Assembly (NCBI RefSeq): GCF_027942865.1
Contig: NC_134515.1
Coordinates: forward strand, 35,143,025-35,207,024
Source of the DNA: Odontesthes bonariensis
Lineage: Eukaryota; Chordata; Actinopteri; Atheriniformes; Atherinopsidae
DNA: 64,000 nucleotides
Direction: 5' to 3'
Numbering within the stretch: position 1 is the first letter of the stretch; each line of letters begins with the position of its first letter. The notes beneath the pieces are model-generated. The model was not told the origin of the DNA and did no database searches. It was given only the letters and a program-made list of their open reading frames with translations. Shown here in pieces: positions 23,333 through 35,031 of this stretch. Position numbers and translations under genes: made by a program.

Positions 23333-23915
23333 TTAAAGGGACACTTTGTAATGTCTTCCCCCATCTAGTGGTGCAATTTTATTTTGCAAAGTCGAATGAA
23401 TTTGCTCTCTAGCGCCTCGCATTTTCAAATGTGCGTTGCAACTTGTTGAACTATGGCAGGCGGTATGTGTCAAGATTCTCTTTTTCGCTTTTTTGGCGAC
23501 GAGGATCCCTTGTCCTGTGGCGTGGCATAACTATGGTCTTCCATTGCGAACAAAAGTGCAGGCCGTTCAGGCTGGTTTATACCAGAGAATGTCTAACTGG
23601 CTCTGTTTATACCTGCGTGCAAACGTGACGTCAAAATGACGTAATTTCCGCTTGCAGGCCTGGCGTTGGGGAAAACGCGATTCGAAGTGCTTTATGTCCC
23701 TCTCGGCACTTCGTCGTTTTTCATAGAACGGAAGGACATGGCAGCCTCCATAGAGCTTGCCCGCTCTATGTAGATACAGACAAGTTATTCTTCGCTCAGG
23801 AGGATAAATGAGATTTTTGACAGAGATAATTTTACACCAATGAGGACTAATTTATGAATGAATATGTTGATTTGAGCTAATAAATGACTTAATATATTAC
23901 ACAGTGTCCCTTTAA
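23333..23915. mobile_element. TTAA-flanked MITE
   Basis: TTAAAGGGACACTTTGTAAT at 23333 and ATTACACAGTGTCCCTTTAA ending at 23915 are inverted repeats next to TTAA. The body holds a GACGTCAAAATGACGTA stretch at about 23629 that is also present near 55468. No transposase. TTAA target choice suggests piggyBac or Kolobok origin. Confidence 0.8.
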
Positions 23916-24053
23916 AGGCTGTCCAATCACCAGCACTGTTCAACTCTCAAACAATATTTCTAGTTTTTTTTTCTTTATCAAATTAAAAATGCTGTTTATT
24001 TCTAGGTTTGAAATTCATGTTTCCATCATATCAGTTTAAATTTGAAAATTGAT

Positions 24054-24288
24054 ATGTAGCTCCTGAGGTAGAGCAGATGCTTGCCAAGCAACAGGTTGGT
24101 GGTTCAACTCCAGGCTTCTCTGAGCCACATGTTGAAGTGTCCTTGGGCGAGACCACTACCAATGTCATGTCATATCATGTGCAACTGATAAGAACAAAAA
24201 TTGTTATGAGTGAATGTGATATGTAGTGTGAAAGTGCTCTGAGTGGCTAGAAAAGTTCTATACAGTACAGTCCATTTACCATTTAAAT
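24054..24288 (+). mobile_element. tRNA-derived SINE
   Basis: Tandem A-box-like TAGCTCCTGAGGTAGAGCAG and B box GGTTCAACTCC (24101-24111) mark a polymerase III head. The tail AGTGCTCTGAGTGGCTAGAA and CAGTCCATTTACCATT is the common fish SINE ending. Confidence 0.75.
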
Positions 24289-26039
24289 TTCACTTGCCTC
24301 ACAGCAAGATGATTCCTGGTTTAAATCTTGGCAGGGTTTGCAAAGCAGAATGGAGATACGCTTACTGCAAATGTTGGGTGACTTGTTTCCTCAAGAGCTT
24401 GAGTCTGCTCTGTCCCTCTATTGCAAACAGCCTCAGTGTTGCATTTGTGGTCCAGTTTGTTGCCCAGGTGAACATCTGTATCTGTGGTCCACCACCCAAA
24501 ATGGAAAATATGTTTGGTTTAATTCTGGTCCTCCTTAATCCCAAAAACTGGGATGCCATTCTTATTTTCAAGACAATATGAGATGAGATAAAACTTGTGA
24601 TTGGGCAACTTTAATTGTTTAGTTACAGTTCAAAATCAGACAATGGAACTAAATCTAAATTAGTCAGCAATAAATAAATCAGTAACAAGGTCACAATAAT
24701 GTGTCTTAAATGAACCCATTATGATCTGATGCAACATGTGTGCGCTTACCTTTCAAGTGTAGAGCAACACATATATTTTGCAGCATAAATGTAGAGACAG
24801 AGGAACTGTAATAATTGAGAAAAATACTAATAATCAAGAGGGCAAAGTCAGCCATTTATTTACAATGAAAGCTGAGAGTTTAAACTCTCAAATGGTTTAA
24901 TTTCATGTTTCTCGGTTCTTCAAGGTCTAAAAAATAAAAGGATTTGGTGGATAACTTTAAGTTTTCCAGTAAACCCTCAGGTTATGAGAAGGCTTTTTTC
25001 AACATTATACGATATTAAAAAGTTTGAGATAACAAGTGCCATCCCTCCACTATCTTTCTTTCTTGCCCTCTGATCATCTTCTATGTGCCTTTGATGGAGG
25101 TAATCATGGCTCTTCTCCTTTTGTAAAAGTCTCATACCTTGTTCTGTATTCATTACCTTGTGAAAATGCTTTGTTACAGAAAGTAACAGATGTAAGTAGC
25201 TACTGGGTTATTTTGGTAAGAAAGACGTTCCGGTTTACAGTGCATAGGCTGTTAGTTCTGTTGCTGCTGTGCAATCCTGTTTGATACTTCCAAGTATTGA
25301 CTTAATGCTGCAAAACTGGTGGAAATGCTGAATGTCAAACTGCCACATTAACCGCACCTATGTTCAGTAAAACTGTGTCATTTCACTGTTTTTGTTTCCC
25401 TCATAGATCTTTGTTACTGTCAAAAACAGAATCTTTAAATTTGGACAATTAATTTGACCATAACATGCAGATCAGCTGCATTTATTGTAGAGCGCTAATC
25501 TTTGCTAAGTTTTGTGAACTCTTCTGTTTCTGTGGAAGAGCTGCAAGGGAATGATAATATCGACATAAAACAATGTAAAAATTGAGACAGATTAACGACA
25601 TTCAATACTTTTCAAACTAACACATTATCTAACAGTATACGGAAAAAAGTATTTTCCAGAGGGCAACAGATTGATCCTCACCTATGTTTAAAACAGACTG
25701 AAAATTCAGACTCAAGGACAGCTGTAGCTAAGATGTTAAATAAATGTTACTTGTGACGATTGTGAATTTTAAAGGGTAGCAACAAATGTGTGCATGTCAG
25801 CATTTTGAAGGCAAGCCTGATTAAAATTGAGCTAAGCTCAGCAGTGATTGTACCGGTGAGATTTTCTGTGTCTTTGATTTGTAGCTGTGATATTTGTTCT
25901 CTCAGCCTCAGAAGTCCATCACAATAAGAGATGAACTAAACAATAACATTACTTGATAATTTTCAGGTCTCAGTCAGAATGACAGCATCAAAACATCTAT
26001 AACCTCTGACATGATCTCTGTACTTCCTCATCTCTCCAG
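24289..26039. other. Non-coding, no feature recognised
   Basis: AT-rich, with no family-like open frame. It ends in a splice acceptor for the exon at 26040. Confidence 0.4.
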
Positions 26040-26083
26040 GATGCTGGTTCTGTAAGTCAGCTACCCCAAGTATCTGAAATACC

Positions 26084-26138
26084 ATGGCCAGCGTCAACTC
26101 CCCTGCTAGCCTGCTAGCTCGAAACCACTTCTACAGAA
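26084..26138 (+). CDS. ppdpfl: PPDPF-like protein, first coding exon only
   Basis: An exon with acceptor CTCTCCAG/G at 26040 and donor AGAA/GTATGT after 26138 carries a start codon in good context (ACCATGG). It encodes MASVNSPASLLARNHFYR plus one base. This fits the start of the PPDPF-like (PPDPFL) family, small vertebrate proteins of poorly known function. Its coding part is 55 nt in phase 1, exactly as in exon 1 of ppdpf at 62547-62493, whose residues [18 protein letters not shown] align without a gap. Following exons should code for a serine-rich stretch and a WW-containing motif; I did not find them. They may lie beyond what I could read, be diverged, or be lost. A decayed single exon cannot be excluded. 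Confidence 0.6.
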
Positions 26139-26590
26139 GTATGTCCACACAAACCACAAACATGTTAAAATCTCAATATTTTAAAGTCTCAGTTCTAGTT
26201 CTAAGTCTACCAGAAGAGATAGGAAGATTGGAAAAGAAGTAGTTTAGTGTTTTTAATGTATGTGTTCCCTTCATGTTGGCTATAAATAACTAATTGTGGT
26301 AAGAAGTGATTTTCCTTGTATAAAATCGCCACTTTATTCTGACCCTGCTGGATAAACTGCCAGAAGAACAGCAACCATTTTGTCTTCACATAGTCTAACA
26401 CTGGTATGTCAGACAGATTATTTTATATTCTGCCTCCATTACACGACCAATGCGTTTCATCTGTACAAAAACTACAAATTTAAGGTGACATTTTATGAGA
26501 AAAAAATTACTTTGTCTGTGCTTGAGAACTTTTATCTTAGGATCCAAAGTCATTACCTACTCATGAACCTAGAAAAAGCACTGGCAACTT

Positions 26591-26842
26591 CCATCCATCC
26601 ATCCATCCATTTTCTATACCCGCTTCATCTGTCGGTCTGGCCGCGGGGGGGCTGGAGCCTATCCCAGCGATCATCGGGCGAGAGGCGGGGTACACCCTGG
26701 ACAGGCCGCCAGTCCATCACAGGGCCAAACATGACAAACAACCACACACACGCTCACACTCACTCCTAGGGACAATTTTTTAGAGACACCAATTAACCTA
26801 ACATGCATGTTTTTGGATGGTGAGAGAAGTGCTTCCCGAGAG
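26591..26842 (-). mobile_element. LINE 3' tail repeat with GATG-type end
   Basis: On the minus strand this 252-bp repeat ends in AAAATGGATGGATGGATGG. It is flanked by the 15-base duplication AAGCACTGGCAACTT at 26576-26590 and 26843-26857, so it is a 5'-truncated target-primed insertion. The tail type suggests the RTE/Rex3 group, but there is no coding part to prove it. Confidence 0.8.
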
Positions 26843-27040
26843 AAGCACTGGCAACTTTGTTTGAGTAATCTGTATTAAAAAAATAGAAATGTAGCATTGT
26901 AAAACTTTGTAGATTAAAGTACCATTTATTTATTTTACCCTCTGAAACGTGAAGGCAAAACACAGAGGAATCGGACAGCAGAGAAGCCCAGTGTTTATAC
27001 AAAGAATTGTGCAACTTTGATTGATGTATTAACCAGCCAG

Positions 27041-27347
27041 TGTTGTGGAGAAAATGAGTCGAATCCCGCGTTGGTCAGCCGTCCATTGGGGAGTTTATTG
27101 AACAAACTGTCACAGCAAATATGCATACAGAATGTACAAAATGTCCGACGAGCTCATCTTGTGACACCCTTTTATACCGTTTTATCATAACAAGTGTACG
27201 TGGCCCTCTCTAGAGGCGCCTAGCTTTCGCAGTTTATCATAAACACGCTCATTCTAACTATCAACAATATTCATATGAACCAGTCAACAGGCACAGGATG
27301 TAACTAGGCCAGAAGTCATGAGAATGTCATGACATCCTTCTCCCACA
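27041..27347 (-). repeat. 3' LTR of the endogenous retrovirus
   Basis: It starts TGTGGGAG and ends CCACAACA on the minus strand. A TATA box (TATAAAAG) lies at 27176-27169 and the poly(A) signal AATAAA at 27099-27094. The sequence is about 98.5% identical to 37101-37408. Confidence 0.95.
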
Positions 27348-27363
27348 TAGTCCCCCCTGAAAT
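27348..27363 (-). promoter_or_regulatory. Polypurine tract
   Basis: TTTCAGGGGGGACTA immediately precedes the 3' LTR on the minus strand. This is the usual primer site for plus-strand DNA synthesis in retroviruses. Confidence 0.8.
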
Positions 27364-28153
27364 CACTTATCAGTGATTTAATAAAGAAATAATCTAAAAT
27401 GAAAGAAAATCATCCCATATAGTTAATTAAGAATTAATTAACATAATCAACACTAAATCATCCTAATAATTCTACAATATCAATCAACGGGACCATTTTG
27501 AATAAATGAAAAGGAATATATATATGTGTACTCGAATCACATTAAATGATTAAATTAAATTAAACGATATTGAATTCAACAACACTACAAGTCTTACATT
27601 GCCATCACACCTGTCCACTGTTCGCAGTGCATAGGTGCGAAAAACCCACCGGCTGCTACTTTCGTAACTCATGTTCTTATCTTGGGAAAACTCACCTACG
27701 GCCCCACCCCACTTGGCGACCGACCACTTTACCAAAGGTCGCACTCCGAACAGTTGACTAACACAACTGGCAATGCACATATTAGTGATCAGTTCTGATT
27801 GATAATACACATAGACTGAATACACCACCATCAAATCAGTTAATCACCGTTTTGTATCAAGTACAATACATAAAATTATGGATTATCACATAACAAATAG
27901 TAATAAAATGCAATGTAATGCAGCTCTTCCAGTCCCGTCCCATCTCCTGTACTCTGGTGTCGTCCGGCTGGGTCTGGAACTGCTAAGCTAACTCTGGGAG
28001 GAGAGGTCGCCAGTACGTCACTCCCAATCAAAGAGATCTTCAGCATCTCATCTCCCTATCAGACTAAACTTGGTTCCACACTCGAGGAAAGAATCTTGTG
28101 AACCGTCCGTTGATAACCTTCATTCGTTGACCCGCTCTCCCATGCGTTGGTCC

Positions 28154-29800
28154 TCAGACCTGGTCTCGCATGGTCATCTGTCTCCAGATTCCTTCCACTG
28201 TTTGTTCGAACATCACTTGCAGCAAACACCTTCTCAGAATGGGTATAATGCAACACCCCAATAGGGAAACCATCCTCACTATCAACAATATTGCTATTCC
28301 CACTTTAACCGTCATCGCTCCCCCTTCTCCCAAAATCCCAAACAGACCAGTCCACCACCGTTCACCTCCACCAGCATCACACGTCAGCTCCTCTCTCCGT
28401 TCTCTGATCTTCTTCACGGCCGTTGTAACCGTTCCATGAGCTGCAGTGTTCCCGGGTATAAATGTACACCATTTTCCCAACCATCTGGCAAACGCCAATT
28501 TTCCCTTCTAATATCCATTCTAAAACTTGTCTGTTCTACCAAGCCATCATACTCGTCTCATGTAGTTGTTCTCCAAAGCCTGCAAACCCTTCACTCGTGT
28601 AGTTAAGAATTCTCTGTTGGTTGTATTATATGTAATTAATCCACTCACCATTTTGTTAAATATGATCCACGGCAAAATAGACTCAAATCCAGCTGCGATC
28701 TCACTGCGTGCTTTGAGCTCAAAAGGAATCCCTCTCGGCTCCCCTGTTGCATCCAAGTAAACGTGCTTATCCCTGATGTAGCCATCACTAGATCTTTTAA
28801 CTCTCCCTTTTTCCACATCCAAACCTTGCATCCCGTTTACCTTGTCCTACACTAACACAACTGATGTCTTCCTCCTCACCAGTGCCCAAAGACCTATCCA
28901 CCTGTGTCTGATCCCCAAAAAGATATAGCGTTAAAATGATCATTTCTATATTTTCACAATTTGATCCAAATAAATAAATCCCAATAAATATTGGTTTCAT
29001 TTAACAGTAGTATTACCTACGTGAGTTCCAAAAGCATTCAAACTCACCATCGTAATCTACTCTATAATCCGTTGGAGGCCCATCCTGTGATGTACTCAGA
29101 TTAAATTCAGCACAAGAAGACTCCAATTTGTGGCCCTTCCTTACTTTGAAAACAATTATGTAATTTATTTGGCCCAAACATCAATCTGCCCTTAATACCA
29201 CACATAGGAAACAATAACCATTTACCCTCTGCCGATGTGAACCTACCTTCTCTGCATTCCCGTTGCCGGACCACCGCACAGTCCCTGAAGGTGTGTGGCT
29301 CTGGAACAACAACAGGCAATGCTCCTGGAGCGTCTGCGCATATGAGACACTCCGTTGCTGTCAGTTCTCTCGTAGTGTACCATGCCTATACCACATATTC
29401 TGTGCTGCCTTAAACCCTCTTCCACAGTTACACTGTTTTCCTGACTTTACCTGTGCATGTACACTCCGTCTGTTCTTGGGTTAACATGATTATTCTATCC
29501 TGTGGTGCTAATGGTATCAAATCCCCCTAGCCTTCCACGAGAAATCTTTCTGTTCTTACAACCATTGTGAACAACTTCTTCTGACCCAATCTGACATGAT
29601 CTTACCAGATTGCCCCTTTGTTGTGGCGTCCAGAGGCGGTGATTTGGTCGTCTCCTCCTCCGGACCCATGATCCACACTTCCTCAAATCGTTTATTCCCT
29701 GAACTTAAATTCAAGCTTAGCAGATACCTCTTCACGACTAGCTCTAGTGTGTATTGCTGGCAAAGTTTGTGGCGTGGCATGGTCTGAGTGGGTGTGTATT
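28154..29800 (-). pseudogene. Retroviral env remnant
   Basis: On the minus strand the surface part (about 29800-28840) is fragmentary. At 28831-28547 a furin-type site RVKR is followed by GIPFELKARSEIAAGFE, then the frame stops. At 28498-28154, in another frame, the transmembrane subunit continues with KWCTFIPGNTAAHG, the segment WWTGLFGILGEG, a hydrophobic membrane span and GCCIIP. The layout is that of a gamma/epsilon-type envelope protein, which would mediate membrane fusion. Frame changes between blocks make this copy non-functional. Confidence 0.78.
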
Positions 29801-29989
29801 GTTGCATCATACTCATCTGACCCAGGCTGGCTACTTCCCTGCGGGGTGGCTTCATCACGGGACCCTTTCAGCCTCTCCTGTTTGCGGGATTCCGTCCAAC
29901 ATCTCCAGGCTTCGTTCTCCTGAGCCCATGCTGTCGGCCAACACCCACACCTGGATGCTCACAGTGTCAGAAATCTTAACCTCTTCCTT

Positions 29990-30600
29990 TCGTTCATCCT
30001 TTCCCTCGGACTCGACTCCGTCTGTGTCTTTAGTCCGAACCTTAGTGCAGTGATTCAAATGGTACCATGTGTTGCTACCTTCCATTTGAACTGCTGTTGG
30101 CGTTGCTCGCACCATTGTGTACGGTCCTTTCCGTCTTGGCTCAAGCCACTTCCTTCGGAACACTTCGATGTGCACCTGGTCGCCTGGCACCACTGGCCTC
30201 TCAACCAGCTGTTCGAGACTCAAGTCTCTGGACTCCTCCTGTAGATAGATTGTTCAGTGGATTGCAGTTAGTTGCTTCATGTAAGCTGTCCACTCTGTTT
30301 GCACCTGCTCAAGTGGGGGCCCTCTAAAGGGACCTCTCAACTGAGGTGCCGGCATGGGTCGACCCGTTAGCATTTAATGCGGTGTTAGGGCGTGGCTCTA
30401 TGAGTCTGCATACGAAAGCTCATTAGTGCAAGCAGCAAAGCATCTAGTTAGTTTAGTTGAAGCACAGATTCAATTCAATTTCACTTTCCAGGTTCCTTTG
30501 ATCCTCTCAACCATTTCTTGACTCTGTGGATGATAAACGGCCCCACAGCGCTGCTTGATTCGCAGCTGCTGCAGAATGCCTCTTGCACTTTTCTAAACAA
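29990..30600 (-). pseudogene. Retroviral integrase C-terminal remnant
   Basis: Minus-strand fragments read RIKQRCGAVYHPQSQEMVER (about 30567-30508), then a LMSYRTH-like piece near 30420, and at 30175-30045 the C-terminal domain with FRRKWLEPRRKGPY and TWYHLNHCTK. Only the last of these is in a long open frame (30223-29855). The zinc-binding head and most of the catalytic core are not visible. Confidence 0.8.
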
Positions 30601-30679
30601 CACTTAACCATTATTTGAGCTAATCTCTGATGGAATGACAAACAGATGAATCAATTCTCTTACCAAAAAAATGTTTACG

Positions 30680-31245
30680 ACTATTTATCCAATATGTATG
30701 ACCAATATCCTTGTGGTGGCGTGACATCTGGCTCCAGTACCACCATTGGTGCCAAGACAGCAAGCTGGCACTTTGATGCTACTTTCGCTGCCTCATCAGC
30801 CGCGTTATTACCTTTATTGACCATTTCGTTACCTTTACGATTATTTGACACTTTAACCCTGCCAATTTTCAATTTTTATGACTGCAATCCGCTCCTTCAT
30901 TTGGACCTCCTGTCGCACTGGACTCCCGTCTGACCTCCTGAACCCTCTCTGCTTCAAAACTGCTTCAAACAAATAGCAAATATCATGAGCATATGCAGAA
31001 TCTGTGTACACATTCGTAACCTTACCTTACACCAGTAGACATGCTTCCGTTAATGCCTTCAGTTCAGCCAACTGTGCCGAACATGGCTGTTCACACTTCT
31101 CAGCTTTCACCGTCACAAAGTTTCCCGCCTTCCTGCTTCACCACTGCAAAACCTGCATGATCACCCAAATGGTCTCACACCATGAACCATACACAACATA
31201 AGTGACATCAGCCTGCACAAGTGAAGTTGCTTCTAAGTCAGGTCT
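30680..31245 (-). pseudogene. Retroviral RNase H remnant
   Basis: Minus-strand pieces read YIKLRPDLEATSLVQADVTY, then SAQLAELKALTEACLL, VYTDSAYAHDICYLFEA and, at 30830-30790, NKGNNAADEAAKVAS. These follow the order of the RNase H domain of pol. The first catalytic aspartate position reads VVYGS, so it is changed. Several stops separate the pieces. Confidence 0.8.
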
Positions 31246-32318
31246 CAGTTTAATGTATCTCACAGCTTCTGACACACGCTCATGTGGTTCTCCTTCAAAC
31301 TCACGTGGAATGACATCCGCAGATCCCGATGTAGTACACTTCTGTATTCACATCTGGACGTGTCAAAAGATGCACAACCTGCAAACATCCTGTCCGAGTC
31401 ACAACATACCTACTCTGATTTATTAGTTCTGAAATCTTATGGTTTTTATTGGAGACATATAAGAAAAATGGCTTCTCATAGACTCGTGTTGGCCGTTTTG
31501 GATAACTTTTGCTAATTTCGTTTCAAATTTTCAAAGGCTAACTTAGCCTCGGTTGTCCTCTCCAGTTGTGCTTTCAACCTTTGATCTTTGGATTTTTCAT
31601 GATTCCTTCCAGAGGAAGCGCATTTTATTGCATAATCCTCCCAAAAGAAGATCATACTTGTTGTATTTTAATTTTATTTATTTATTCATTAGTTATTTAT
31701 TTATTTATTTTGGACATGGCGCTTTTCTTACTCCCTCCAAGTGGGATGGAGAGATATCAGTAATTCCCTATGGGCTAAATAGATACTCTAATTTAGGCTA
31801 ACAATGCTAAAATTTAAATTAGAAACTTTGTTCCGTTTAAATTTTAGAACTTCGTAATAGTGGCACATTTAAATTTTAAATTCAGAAACTTTGTTTTGTT
31901 TTGTCCTAGTAACGGTGACCTATTTAAATTCAAGTTTTAGAAACTTAGTAATCGTGACACATTTAACTTAAAAACTTTGTTTTGTTTTGTAATAATGACA
32001 CACCTGTTCCAGAGCTTAAACCCTTTTGAGTACGTCTGATGTAAGTGTACTTCTTACTTCTATATGTCAATGTAAACCAATACTGGGATTCCTCTGCCAG
32101 AGGAACGCCTTGGACCTGCCGGGTCACTTGCTCCCCCCCGCAGGGACTGGCCACGGTCCTGCCGAACACTCGGGTTTCTCGGTGCTCTCGGACAGCTGTA
32201 AACAAAGTGTCCCCTCTCGCCACAGGCCCAACATGCCCCCGAGGACCTTCGTCCTCCAGGTGCACCTCTTCTTGACCTTTGACAGGGTCGACGATGGACT
32301 TGCCCCTGTGATGGCTGT
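31246..32318 (-). other. Deleted protease / reverse transcriptase region
   Basis: Only about 1.07 kb separates the end of gag from RNase H, too little for protease plus reverse transcriptase. I find no YxDD motif. The part 31500-31990 is AT-rich and repetitive (repeated TTTAAATTTTAGAAACTT-like lines). An open frame at 32265-31963 has no recognisable domain. Confidence 0.6.
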
Positions 32319-33455
32319 TCAGCGGCCCCCCGCTGTCATGGCCTCACATCGTACTTCTTGCTTCGCTTGCAGTTCTTCTAGCTGCAACCATGCAAATTCC
32401 CTTTGCATATCCTTCTCCTGCTCCTTCCGTTTCAGTTCTTTTCTGTATTTGTCTACTGCATGCACCACGTGGTCTCGGAATTGTCCATGTGACATTGAAT
32501 TCAGCCCCACCACATCCTCCAGCCTCCCCTGAACTGGGGCAGGCAGAGCCTCTTTGATGGAAACTCTGAACAATGTCACCCAAGCTGGGCTCTTCTCGAT
32601 TTCTCCCTCAGACTCTTGTCTCCATTTCTTCAATTGTTGTGCAATGTACACAGCTGGACTCTCTGTTCCTGACAGTGGTTCCCCCTTTAATGCTTCGAGG
32701 TCCACTCCTACAGGAAACTCAGCTCGTAACGCTCTCCAGAGTGCAGCTCGATATGCATTAAAATCAGTTCCATCAGCTCGGTGGCTTAACATCCAGTCAT
32801 TCTCACTGTGTCTCAAAATGCCCTCCATGGTAGAAGTTCCAAAACACAGTGCCCACACTGCCTTAATGTGTCCAACAGACAACAGTTTATGCACAGTTTC
32901 TTGTTCAAAAGCTCTTATCCATTTGCTTGCACCTGTGTGAATGTCCGGCAATCGAGCAACCAGCCCCGCTAGGTCGAGCATCTGCCACGGCACATACTGT
33001 CCCTGCGTCATTTCTATCAAACTCGGTGCTGACGCTGTTGGACTCTTATGTTCTTCAGAAGATGCCTTTTGAACTGGAGGTGCCAGTTCTGGTGATCTTT
33101 GGTATTGTGGGAGCTGTCCCCCTGCCTGATCTGAATTACAGACGGCGTCTGGCTCAGGAGCTCCATGACTGCTTGATGTAGCTATTTGTGGTTCTGGACC
33201 TTCATAAGATATTTTGTGATCTTTTATTTCAGAATCTCCTTGTATGTTTACTGCTCCTGGCCGTGTTGGATATAGCTCTGCATCTTCAAAGAAATGTAAA
33301 ACTTTTAATTCAAGCTCTCTTTTTTCCTGTCTCTTTTTGCTTTTGTCCTTTGGTTTGTAAGCTTTAATCCTTTGTTCCATAATCTTACAGGCAGTTACAT
33401 TGAAAGTGCCACCTTTTGGCCAGGGTGAGACATTATTTTTTGTTCGTTTTAACAT
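32319..33455 (-). CDS. gag: Retroviral Gag polyprotein, open
   Basis: This 378-residue frame is uninterrupted. It has a lysine-rich stretch at about residues 31-50, a Ser/Pro-rich linker at about 85-150, and a capsid-like segment from about residue 155 (VPWQMLDLAGLVARLP, then GASKWIRAFEQET). The C-terminus (about 330-370) is highly charged and likely a coiled coil. No CCHC zinc knuckle is present before the TGA stop. Gag would form virus-like particles at membranes. An open gag with ruined pol and env suggests recent insertion or retained selection. The class I/epsilon-like assignment rests on the capsid pattern and the env and integrase relics. Confidence 0.8.
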   Translation of the reverse strand: MLKRTKNNVSPWPKGGTFNVTACKIMEQRIKAYKPKDKSKKRQEKRELELKVLHFFEDAELYPTRPGAVNIQGDSEIKDHKISYEGPEPQIATSSSHGAPEPDAVCNSDQAGGQLPQYQRSPELAPPVQKASSEEHKSPTASAPSLIEMTQGQYVPWQMLDLAGLVARLPDIHTGASKWIRAFEQETVHKLLSVGHIKAVWALCFGTSTMEGILRHSENDWMLSHRADGTDFNAYRAALWRALRAEFPVGVDLEALKGEPLSGTESPAVYIAQQLKKWRQESEGEIEKSPAWVTLFRVSIKEALPAPVQGRLEDVVGLNSMSHGQFRDHVVHAVDKYRKELKRKEQEKDMQREFAWLQLEELQAKQEVRCEAMTAGGR

Positions 33456-33639
33456 CTTTGGAACGTTCAGGATGTTTGGCGCTGATGGTTATTGTTGGTG
33501 TTACATCCATTGTTTCACCTAGTTAGTTCCCTTCTTTTGACTTTTTATTTACTTATTTATTTTCCCTAATTTTCCTTATTTATTATTATTATTCCCCTTT
33601 TTTTTTTTTTTCAATTTAAATTAAACTAACTCTAGTCAA

Positions 33640-34240
33640 TGCTAATTTAATGCTCGGCTAAATTTAGCTTAGATGCAGCTAATTATTGGATTGGATATTG
33701 TCAATGCTAATGTTAAGGTTAGCCTATGTTAGCTTTGAAAGCTTATGCTCTAGGTTGTTTTTTTTTTTTTTTTTTAAATTAAACCAATGTTAATTCAATG
33801 TTAGGCTACTTTAGCTTTTTGACTTCTAGTTCGGAGTTCGGTTACTATTGTTGCTAATGTTAATGTTTGCTAACCAATGCCAATTGATGTTAGCTTCCTA
33901 GCTGTTGCTAATAAATGCTAACCTGTTGCTAATTAAGATTTAAACCAATATTTGCCTTATTGCTATTGCTAATCAATGCTAATTGTATTTCTGATCAATG
34001 CTAATTATGGCTAACGAAATGCTAACAAATGTTAATAATGCTAACCAATGCTAACTATTGCTAATCAATGCTACTTATTGCTAATCAATACTAGCTTCCT
34101 TGTTATCCCATGCTAATCACTGCTAAACAATGCTAGTTATTGCTAATCAATACTAATTATTGCTAATCAACACTAGCTGTATTACTAATGCTACCCAATG
34201 TTAATTTATTGCTAATCGAAAGCTCAGTTAATGCTTACTC
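33640..34240. repeat. TGCTAATCAA-type irregular tandem repeat in provirus leader
   Basis: Many imperfect copies of TTGCTAATCAATGCTAA occur, densest at 33850-34215. It lies between gag and the 5' LTR. No coding function is apparent. Confidence 0.8.
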
Positions 34241-34354
34241 TGTTTGAAGTGACTCAGGCTAAAGGCGTTGCCCCCCCTTTTGCTCACATCCGGATGTTTC
34301 CGATCCAATCCACACACAATGTCCTCCACCAATCCAGATGATACAATGCACGTC

Positions 34355-34960
34355 ACAGCTACGTCAATTCCGACCAATGAAATAAAAATATTTTTTGACC
34401 AATGAAATCTGAACACACCTCTAAGGCTGCGGCTACACGAAAACGTTTTTCACTGTAAACGATACTTTTTCTTATCATTTCGCTGTCGCGGCCACACGGA
34501 GCCGGCGTTCCCACTACCCCAAAACGATAGTTTTTGAGAATGGGTTCCAGAGTGGGAAAGTTTGAAAACGGCCTCGTTTCGTTTCCATTGTTACAGCTAA
34601 AACGTTTTTGCGTCAGTCAAACGTTGACGCTGTGAGCCAATTTTAACACTTCTCTATTGTCTCACAGCGTGGCGTGACACAGTGGCGTGTGTACTGCATC
34701 GTTTCATCGTTTTCATCCGTTTTCGTCTGGACCTGAGTCTTTACAGCAGCGCGTTGCCGTGTGGTCGCAAGAATTTTCGTACCCGTTTTCAAAAAAACCT
34801 CGTTTCGTTTTCGTGTGGCTGTAGCCTAAATCTATCTCCAATGAAACACGTCTGAGACACGTAACTTCTAACCAATAAAATATGAACACACCTCTAAGCC
34901 CGCCTCCAATGAATCACGTGAATTCTAACCAATCAAATATGAACACATCATTACGTCTAC
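34355..34960. repeat. CCAAT-containing repeat units in provirus leader
   Basis: Units with ACCAAT(G/C)AAAT and ATGAACACACCTCTAA recur at about 34378, 34398, 34870 and 34930. The Harbinger-type element at 34425-34826 interrupts the array. Confidence 0.65.
34425..34826. mobile_element. PIF/Harbinger-type MITE
   Basis: The 402-bp element has inverted ends GGCTGCGGCTACACGAAAAC and GTTTTCGTGTGGCTGTAGCC. TAA lies on both sides (34422-34424 and 34827-34829), the usual 3-base Harbinger target. It is rich in AAAACG motifs and non-coding. Confidence 0.85.
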
Positions 34961-35031
34961 TTCCTAGGCTGTTATTAACTCCTCCCAAACATAACAATTG
35001 AACCAGACATAACAATTGAACCACACCCCAA

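Noticed and set aside
32026..32532. 168-codon plus-strand open frame
   Set aside because: It is mainly antisense to retroviral gag.
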